The notes under the pieces: generated by a model | Database searches by the model: none | Told to the model about the DNA's origin: nothing | What the model saw: the letters and a program-made list of their open reading frames with translations, nothing else | NCBI GenBank assembly: GCA_963827545.1 | Contig: CAWHBI010000005.1 | Location: 53,091-117,090 of the forward strand | Length of the DNA stretch: 64,000 bases | Reading direction: 5' to 3' | From: AWTP1-13 sp963827545 | GTDB lineage: Bacteria; Pseudomonadota; Alphaproteobacteria; Rhizobiales; Hyphomicrobiaceae | Part shown: positions 58,828-64,000 of the stretch, piece by piece | How positions within the stretch are numbered: the first letter of the stretch is position 1 | Layout: each line of letters opens with the position of its first letter | Translations under genes and position numbers: made by a program

Positions 58828-59493
58828 ATGCTGTTTAGAGCACGCAAGCAAACGGATAATCCGGTAGACCGGGTGGCGGCCGCACCCGAAGCAAATCCGA
58901 CCGAAGCACAGGGGGCGGAGAGACCATCAGGTGGAGCCGACAACGACGGTGCGGCGCAGAGGAGTGCGGTCGAAGCAGAAGGGGCAACATCGCTCCGGCC
59001 CGAAGAGCTGCGGAGGCACGCCGAAGCCTTGAAACGTGTGGCGGCGACGCTCGGCGAGCTCGTCAGCCTGTTCATGCGGTCACCTCGGCACCGCGACTAC
59101 AAACTCTCCGACTTGCGGTGGCTGGTCGTACCAGCCATACGCACGGGACAGCTTGCGATCGCCGCGTCGCAATCGAAATCGCGGGGACATACTGCTCCGG
59201 TCGCGGCGGTCTTGTGGGCGAGTGTCTCGCCGGAGATCGACGCACGCCTGGCCGAGAAGCCGGATGCGCCGATCAGGCTTGCCCCCAAAGATTGCAAGAG
59301 CGGCGAGATCGTCTGGATTGTCCAGACCGTTGGCGATGACCGCGTCGTCTCCGCGCTCGTCAGGCAACTGCAGGCCGGCGCGTGGAAAGGCAAGGTTGTG
59401 AAAGCGCGAGTGAAGAACAGCGACGATAGCATTGAAGTTCGAGTGATCGGGCGACCGGTTGATCGGGATGGTGCGCCAGCCGGAAGACACTGA
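58828..59493 (+). CDS. RTX toxin-activating lysine acyltransferase-like (HlyC family) protein
   Basis: A 221-residue protein. After a disordered Ala/Glu-rich N-terminal 60 residues, the rest aligns by eye with HlyC: LGELVSLFMRSPRHRDYKLS (HlyC has WASSPLHRNW), LVVPAIRTGQLAIA, APVAAVLWASVSPEIDARL and LAPKDCKSGEIVWIVQTVGD. HlyC-type enzymes transfer a fatty acyl group from acyl-ACP to toxin lysines using His23 and Asp92. Here the His is kept (His88) but the Asp position is Gln166. The ATG at 58828 follows AGGAG. It lies between the RTX gene and its exporter genes, as hlyC does relative to its cluster. Activity is uncertain. Confidence 0.72.
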   Translation: MLFRARKQTDNPVDRVAAAPEANPTEAQGAERPSGGADNDGAAQRSAVEAEGATSLRPEELRRHAEALKRVAATLGELVSLFMRSPRHRDYKLSDLRWLVVPAIRTGQLAIAASQSKSRGHTAPVAAVLWASVSPEIDARLAEKPDAPIRLAPKDCKSGEIVWIVQTVGDDRVVSALVRQLQAGAWKGKVVKARVKNSDDSIEVRVIGRPVDRDGAPAGRH

Positions 59494-59544
59494 AGGTGGA
59501 TCATTCCGGCCGAAGCTCAAACTCGCACACACTGCGGTAAATCC

Positions 59545-61335
59545 GTGATCTCTGGAACGAAGCGCCGCCCGCAAGATAGACGGCAGGTTCGATCGCCTGT
59601 TTCGGCTGCGATCGGGGCCAGCGGCAGAGCCTTCGTCTGCCTGGGGGTGGTCAGCGGCGTCATCAACATCCTGATGCTGACCGGCTCCATCTTTATGATT
59701 CAGATCTATGACCGCGTTCTGGCGAGCCGGAGTCTACCGACACTCGTCGCATTGTCGGTGATTGCGGTCACGGCGTATGTGCTTCAAGGGGGACTGGATG
59801 CGATCCGAGGCCGGGTGCTCGCGCTGATCGGCGAACGCATCGACTCGGTTGTGGGCCCTGATCTCTACGAGGCCGTAGTGGAATTGCCCTTGCGATCGCC
59901 AAGGCCGGGCCAGGAGACATTGCAGCCTTTTCGCGATCTCGATGCCATTCGCAGCTTCATGTCGGGCCCTGGCCCGACCGCGTTCTTCGATATGCCATGG
60001 CTACCGGTGTATGTCGCGCTGACCTACCTGTTCCATCCGTTCTTGGGTTATGCGGCCCTGCTGGCGGCCATCGTGCTTCTGGCATTGACGGTGCTCACGG
60101 ACCTGTGCGGATCGTCGCCAACCGTGCTGGCGCTCGAAGGGCAGTCGCGACGCAATCTCCTTGCCGACACAGCTCAGCGCGGCGCTGAAGTCATCCGCGC
60201 GATGGGCATGATGCCCGCTCTCGCCGAGCGCTGGCGTGAGGCGCAAGTTCAGCATCTTACGGCGCAGCGCCGCGCCAATTTTGTTGTGGGTGGGTTGTCG
60301 TCCCTGGCGAAGACGGCGCGGATGGTCGTGCAATCCTGCGTGCTTGGCCTCGGCGCTTATCTGGCGATCAAGGGAGAGATCTCAGGTGGCACCATCATTG
60401 CCGCCTCGATCCTGTCTTCGCGCGCGCTCGCTCCTGTGGATCAGGCGATCGCCAGCTGGAGAGGGTTCGTCGCGGCACGCCAAGGCTATGGGCGGCTGAG
60501 GCAACTCTTTCTGGGTTCAGGCCAGGCGGACCATGCGTTCGAGCTCCCGCCGGCGGCAAAGGCCCTTGCAGTCGAAGCCCTCTTCGTGGGCGCTCCTGGA
60601 GCGCCAAAGCCGATTGTTCGCAATGTCAGCTTCCACCTGAAGGCAGGACAGAGGTTGGGCATTGTCGGGGCGTCTGCCTCGGGCAAGTCCACGCTCGCCC
60701 GCGCTCTGGTGGGCGTATGGACGCCCTTGGCGGGCAAGGTAATGCTGGACGGCGCCGATATTCAGCACTGGCCGGCTTCGCGGCTCGGTCCGCAAATCGG
60801 CTACCTGCCTCAGGACGTTCAGCTGTTCGACGGCAGCATTGCGGAAAATATCGGCCGCCTTCAGCGGCCGCTTGATTCCGAAGCCGTGCTTGCAGCCGCG
60901 AGGGCGGCAGGGTTTCACGAGCAGATCCTGGCCCTACCTTATGGCTATGAGACACGCATCGGCATCGGTGGCCTCGAGTTGTCCGCCGGGCAGAAGCAGC
61001 GTCTAGGCTTGGCGCGTGCCCTCTTCGGCGCCCCGTTCCTCGTCGTGCTCGACGAACCCAACTCCAATCTCGACGCTGAAGGTGAGAGGGCGTTGAATGC
61101 TGCGATCGCAACGATAGGCGAACGCGGTGGGATAGCGATCGTCATTGCGCATCGCCCGAGCGTAGTCGCCGCTGTCGACCTTCTGGCCGTCATGCGCCAC
61201 GGCGAGATCGCCGCCTTCGGTCTCCGGCAAGACATACTGGCGCGATCCGCGCGGGCGGACAGCGAGGCGGTAACACGCAGTGCAGCCCCAGGCGAGCGCT
61301 TGCGAATGGTGCGACCTCTTGATTTCAAGGTCTAA
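59545..61335 (+). CDS. type I secretion system permease/ATPase (PrtD/HlyB-like)
   Basis: A 596-residue ABC exporter. An N-terminal six-helix domain (GVVSGVINILMLTGSIFMIQ, IYDRVLASRSLPTLVALSVI) is followed by a nucleotide-binding domain with Walker A LGIVGASASGKSTLARALVG and Q-loop IGYLPQDVQLFDGSIAENIG. The signature is LELSAGQKQRLGLARALFGA, and Walker B reads FLVVLDEPNSNLDAEGERAL. No peptidase C39 domain is present, so it is of the PrtD type used for RTX proteases and lipases. GTG at 59545 is the start. Partner: the adaptor gene 4 bases downstream; an outer-membrane TolC must come from elsewhere. Confidence 0.94.
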   Translation: MISGTKRRPQDRRQVRSPVSAAIGASGRAFVCLGVVSGVINILMLTGSIFMIQIYDRVLASRSLPTLVALSVIAVTAYVLQGGLDAIRGRVLALIGERIDSVVGPDLYEAVVELPLRSPRPGQETLQPFRDLDAIRSFMSGPGPTAFFDMPWLPVYVALTYLFHPFLGYAALLAAIVLLALTVLTDLCGSSPTVLALEGQSRRNLLADTAQRGAEVIRAMGMMPALAERWREAQVQHLTAQRRANFVVGGLSSLAKTARMVVQSCVLGLGAYLAIKGEISGGTIIAASILSSRALAPVDQAIASWRGFVAARQGYGRLRQLFLGSGQADHAFELPPAAKALAVEALFVGAPGAPKPIVRNVSFHLKAGQRLGIVGASASGKSTLARALVGVWTPLAGKVMLDGADIQHWPASRLGPQIGYLPQDVQLFDGSIAENIGRLQRPLDSEAVLAAARAAGFHEQILALPYGYETRIGIGGLELSAGQKQRLGLARALFGAPFLVVLDEPNSNLDAEGERALNAAIATIGERGGIAIVIAHRPSVVAAVDLLAVMRHGEIAAFGLRQDILARSARADSEAVTRSAAPGERLRMVRPLDFKV

Positions 61336-61339
61336 GGCT

Positions 61340-62623
61340 ATGCTCGATACTTCAAGGGCCATGAGGCGAAACCTCGTGGCGGCTATGGTCCTCGTTGTCG
61401 CCATCGGAGCTGCGCTCTTGCTCGGAGCTTATACACCTCTGGATGGTGCGGTGGTGGCCTCTGGCACAGTGGTCGTTGAAGGCAACGTGAAAAAGATTCA
61501 GCACCCGACCGGGGGCGTCGTTGGCGAGATCAGCGTCCAGGAAGGGGCCAGGGTTTCGGCGGGCGATCTTCTGGTTCGTCTCGACGAGACCGTGATGCGT
61601 GTCAATCTGGAAATCATTCTGAATGCCCTGACGACCGAGCGTGCTCGGCTCGCCCGGCTTCAGGCGCTGCGGGATGGGATGAAAGAACCGGTATTTCCGC
61701 AGGACCTGATAGAGGACGCCAGGGTGCGCGGCGTGCTCGACGGCGAGGCCCGCCTCGCGCGGCTTCAGCTCACGTCGCAGGAAGGCCAGAAGAAGGAGCT
61801 GATGGAGCGCATCGAGCAATTGCGTCAGGAAATCAAGGGACTCGAGGAAGAGCGGAAATCGTCTGCCGGCCAGCTCGAACTTATAAAGAGGGACTTTGAG
61901 GACCTGCAGCCTCTGTACTTGAGCGGCTATGTTCAGCGTCCGCGGATCACGGCCTTGCAGCGCGACTTGCTGCGCTATCAAGGAGCTCTCGGCGACGGGG
62001 CGGCGAAGATTGCGCAAGCACAAGCCAAAATCACCGAAACACAGCTGCAGATCGCTCAGAGCGACCATGATTTCGTCGTCGGCATTGTCAAGGAGCTGCG
62101 TGAAGCGGAAACGAAAATCACCGAGCTCCAGGAGAAGAAGACCGCAGCCGAGGACCACCTGAAGCGTGTCGATATCCGTTCCCCTGTTTCGGGTATCGTG
62201 CATCAGCTCGCAGTGCATACCATTGGTGGCGTGGTGTCGCCCAGCGACGTGCTGATGCACATTGTGCCAAGCTCGGATCGGCTCGTCGTTGAGGTTCAGA
62301 TAAGGCCATGGGACATCGATCAGGTATCATCTGGGCAGGACACGAGCGTGCGCTTCTCTGCCTTCGACCGACGGAGGACGGAAGAGCTGCAAGGCATTTT
62401 AAACCGTGTTGCCGCTGACTTGACCTCTGATCCCCAAACCAGGCTTTCCTATTACTCCGCCGCCGTGCGAGTACCTGAAAGCGAGCTCGTGAAATTAAAT
62501 GGGCTCAAACTGATACCCGGCATGCCGGCGGAAGTGTTCATCAAGACCGACAAGAGAACGCTTGCCAGCTACATCCTCAAGCCCTTGCACGACCAGATGC
62601 ACCGCGCGCTGCGTGAAAGATAG
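61340..62623 (+). CDS. HlyD-family type I secretion periplasmic adaptor (PrtE-like)
   Basis: A 427-residue adaptor. One N-terminal membrane helix (AAMVLVVAIGAALLLGAYTP) is followed by a lipoyl half-motif (GNVKKIQHPTGGVVGEISVQ), a long coiled coil (about residues 90-265; EIKGLEEERKSSAGQLELIK) and the second lipoyl half (VDIRSPVSGIVHQLAVHTIG). The beta-barrel domain ends SELVKLNGLKLIPGMPAEVF with TDKRTLASYILKPLHDQ, a HlyD/PrtE signature. It begins 4 bases after the exporter stop, so the two are translated together. Confidence 0.95.
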   Translation: MLDTSRAMRRNLVAAMVLVVAIGAALLLGAYTPLDGAVVASGTVVVEGNVKKIQHPTGGVVGEISVQEGARVSAGDLLVRLDETVMRVNLEIILNALTTERARLARLQALRDGMKEPVFPQDLIEDARVRGVLDGEARLARLQLTSQEGQKKELMERIEQLRQEIKGLEEERKSSAGQLELIKRDFEDLQPLYLSGYVQRPRITALQRDLLRYQGALGDGAAKIAQAQAKITETQLQIAQSDHDFVVGIVKELREAETKITELQEKKTAAEDHLKRVDIRSPVSGIVHQLAVHTIGGVVSPSDVLMHIVPSSDRLVVEVQIRPWDIDQVSSGQDTSVRFSAFDRRRTEELQGILNRVAADLTSDPQTRLSYYSAAVRVPESELVKLNGLKLIPGMPAEVFIKTDKRTLASYILKPLHDQMHRALRER

Positions 62624-62863
62624 CATTCCTCCGACAGATATCATCCGATTGGCGCATCTCCGATTGCTCTGCGCCTCTGCCGCGCGGCGCCTCGACGCAG
62701 AGTGACCCCCGAGCCAGCGAGCCTATGTGGCTGGCGGCGCGGAGGTCGATCAGGGCTTGCGCGAGGCCTTCGCTGCTGCCGCCGCCCAGTCAGGGACACC
62801 GCGGTTCCCCTGACGCCCAGCGCAGGGTCGCAATCCCCGCACGGTAGACGAACAGCGATCACG

Positions 62864-62953
62864 CCGCGTCCTCCGATCGGAGGACCCGTCGGCCGATCCA
62901 TCTCCCTTCGTGTTTTGCAAATCGAACTCGCATACTCCGATCGGAGGACGCGG
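62864..62953. repeat. paired nested palindromes downstream of the secretion operon
   Basis: CCGCGTCCTCCGATCGGAG (62864-62882) and CTCCGATCGGAGGACGCGG (62935-62953) are exact inverted repeats of each other, 52 bases apart. The first also contains the 18-base perfect palindrome GTCCTCCGATCGGAGGAC (62868-62885). Together they can form a cruciform or alternative RNA hairpins. The rest of 62624-63055 shows another weaker inverted repeat (CTCTGCG ... CGCAGAG) but no gene. Confidence 0.6.
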
Positions 62954-63055
62954 AGCGCTCGGTATCTCGCTACGCTGGAAAACTAAGTGACGCTTAAGGG
63001 GATCGACAACTGTCCGAAGGCCGCGTGCGCCCAACAACGAACACGAGGAGAAGTC

Positions 63056-63352
63056 ATGAGCAACCCTGGCACCTACGACAAATTGCCCATCATCATGCTG
63101 ATGCTGACGGTCATCCTACTAGGTGCCACGGAATTCGCAGGAAGGTCGATTGGTTCGGCCTTCGGCCGAGCGCGCATCATAGCACTGCGACTCGCCACAT
63201 GCATCGCCGAAGCCTTCGCCGCCGCAGTCGAGAGGTACTCGGCAGCTGTCCTGTACGAGGTTCTGTCTAGGCTGTCCGATGAAGAACTCGAGCGACGCGG
63301 CATAGCTCGCGGTGATCTCCACCGCCACGTCCTATCAACCACGATCAAGTGA
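63056..63352 (+). CDS. small DUF1127-like protein with N-terminal hydrophobic segment
   Basis: A 98-residue protein. The N-terminal third contains a hydrophobic stretch (KLPIIMLMLTVILLGATEFA) and the C-terminus reads YEVLSRLSDEELERRGIARG then DLHRHVL, which resembles the DUF1127 signature (L-S-D-E-x-L-x-x-x-G-I-x-R-x-D-I). DUF1127 proteins are usually about 50 residues and in rhizobia and Agrobacterium influence phosphate or RNA-related regulation; here the domain is preceded by an unusual hydrophobic N-terminus. The ATG at 63056 follows GAGGAGA. Confidence 0.7.
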   Translation: MSNPGTYDKLPIIMLMLTVILLGATEFAGRSIGSAFGRARIIALRLATCIAEAFAAAVERYSAAVLYEVLSRLSDEELERRGIARGDLHRHVLSTTIK

Positions 63353-63462
63353 CCAACACAGCAGCCAGTCCATAGCCTGCGCCGAAGCAACGGCAGTCTA
63401 GTGGCGATGGGCCGAAAGCAAACATGCCGAGCGTTTGACCTAGCAAAAAAGGAGACCAGGGT

Positions 63463-63738
63463 ATGCGCAAGTACATCATCGAGAGAGATATCCCGAAGGT
63501 GGGGACCTTCGAGCGCGAGCAATTGCGAGAGGCTGCCAAGACCTCGAATGCGGCGCTCGCCAAGCTGGGCCCGGACATCCAGTGGGTCGAGTCCTACGTG
63601 ACAGAGGACAAGACGTTCTGCATCTATCTGGCGAAGGATGAGGCGATCATCCGACGCCATGCCGAGATCAGTGGGTTCCCTGCCTCGAAAATCACAGAGG
63701 TGAAACGGATGATCGATCCGACAACTTCGGCGAGCTGA
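63463..63738 (+). CDS. cytosolic DUF4242 (nickel-binding-like) protein
   Basis: A 91-residue single DUF4242 domain: MRKYIIERDIPKVGTFEREQ, DIQWVESYVTEDKTFCIYLA and DEAIIRRHAEISGFPASKIT. It is a signal-less paralogue of the secreted protein at 50.6 kb; identity is high through the YVT-DK and SGFPA segments. The ATG at 63463 follows AAAGGAGA. The Cys in FCIYLA and several His/Glu positions could bind metal (inference from the family annotation). Confidence 0.88.
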   Translation: MRKYIIERDIPKVGTFEREQLREAAKTSNAALAKLGPDIQWVESYVTEDKTFCIYLAKDEAIIRRHAEISGFPASKITEVKRMIDPTTSAS

Positions 63739-63819
63739 GGCGGGATGCTTCAGGGGGGAGGGTCGCCGGTTTTTGGTGCGACCTGCGATTGGGGTCTTCA
63801 TTGCGAACCCGGCTTCCGG

Positions 63820-64000
63820 ATGGGGTCGACGGAGTTGGTCGACGCGCCAATCTCGGCAGCGCATGTCACCGAAAAGCCGCCACCGCATTCGTGCGATGAC
63901 CGACAATCGCATCTGGATCGCGTCCTCGGGCCCGAGGACGCGGTCCATTGGATGAGGCAATGCCGCTGGCTCGCAAACTGCGAGTATCTCATGCAAGACG
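63820..64000 (+). CDS. open reading frame running off the window, unrecognised
   Basis: An ATG at 63820 opens a frame with no stop through the last base (about 60 codons). It reads MGSTELVDAPISAAHVTEKP ... EDAVHWMRQCRWLANCEYLM. Trp, Cys and Arg are frequent; no family is recognised. The ribosome site is poor. Identity and even coding status depend on sequence beyond the window. Confidence 0.35.
   Translation, partial: MGSTELVDAPISAAHVTEKPPPHSCDDRQSHLDRVLGPEDAVHWMRQCRWLANCEYLMQD

Noticed and set aside
61340..61450. HlyD-like gene starting further upstream at 61280
   Set aside because: The extension overlaps the exporter gene; the ATG at 61340, four bases after its stop, begins the normal basic N-terminus and membrane helix.
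63073..63996. A 307-codon minus-strand frame covering the end of the window
   Set aside because: It is antisense to the DUF1127-like and DUF4242 genes, which have good ribosome sites and family motifs.

Overview
This 64 kb window is GC-rich DNA that reads like an alphaproteobacterium of the order Hyphomicrobiales (Bradyrhizobium-like or Xanthobacteraceae-like). That placement is an inference from gene content: several tripartite tricarboxylate (Tct/Bug) and Liv-type transporters, many luciferase-like flavin oxidoreductases, BTAD/TolB-TPR regulators, DUF4242 proteins, paired PilZ proteins, and REP-like palindromes between genes. There is no rRNA, complete tRNA, integrase or CRISPR array in the window.

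Layout. 1-2.5 kb: a heme-uptake group (outer-membrane receptor, IsdG/HmuQ-like heme monooxygenase, HutX, TonB). The receptor and tonB each carry an apparent single-base frameshift. 2.7-5 kb: a TPR membrane protein, a patatin-like lipase and a small membrane protein. 5-9.4 kb: a flavin monooxygenase fused to a WrbA quinone reductase, divergent from an HpaB-type aromatic hydroxylase. 9.4-11.8 kb: an ArnT-like glycosyltransferase facing a PAP2 phosphatase.

12-45 kb is a catabolic and transport supercluster. It starts with a Liv transporter, whose permease and two ATPases are one polypeptide, followed by two luciferase-like enzymes. Next come a TctCBA transporter with a double MetE-like zinc methyltransferase and a second binding protein, then a third luciferase-like enzyme, cupins, an IclR regulator and a cyclase/cupin/SDR operon. 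An SsuABC-like transporter follows, then two more MetE-like proteins, a 2-hydroxyacid dehydrogenase, an M24 pita-bread protein that has lost its metal ligands, a LysR regulator, two amidohydrolases and a Bug-type binding protein. Four domains in this region carry the HxC...E...C zinc signature of cobalamin-independent methyltransferases, which points to methyl or alkyl transfer (inference). Gene remnants (a group II intron reverse transcriptase, a Bug protein, an SNF2 helicase, a decarboxylase) mark old rearrangements.

45-52 kb: a TadG-like von Willebrand protein, two divergent PilZ proteins, a dihydroxyphthalate-decarboxylase-like protein, a truncated tRNA-Asp 3' end (probable attachment-site scar), a periplasmic cupin, a 260 bp foldback element, a secreted DUF4242 protein and a LuxR regulator. 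52-64 kb: a BTAD-TolB-TPR protein, a glutamine-amidotransferase-like protein with an altered triad, a SemiSWEET-like protein, and a four-gene type I secretion cassette (RTX protein, HlyC-like acyltransferase, ABC exporter, HlyD adaptor). The cassette is followed by palindromes, a DUF1127-like protein and a second DUF4242 protein.

The RTX cassette is the most interesting system here. Its acyltransferase-like protein keeps the catalytic His but has Gln where HlyC has its essential Asp, and the RTX partner contains only two lysines in 871 residues, so classical lysine acylation looks doubtful.
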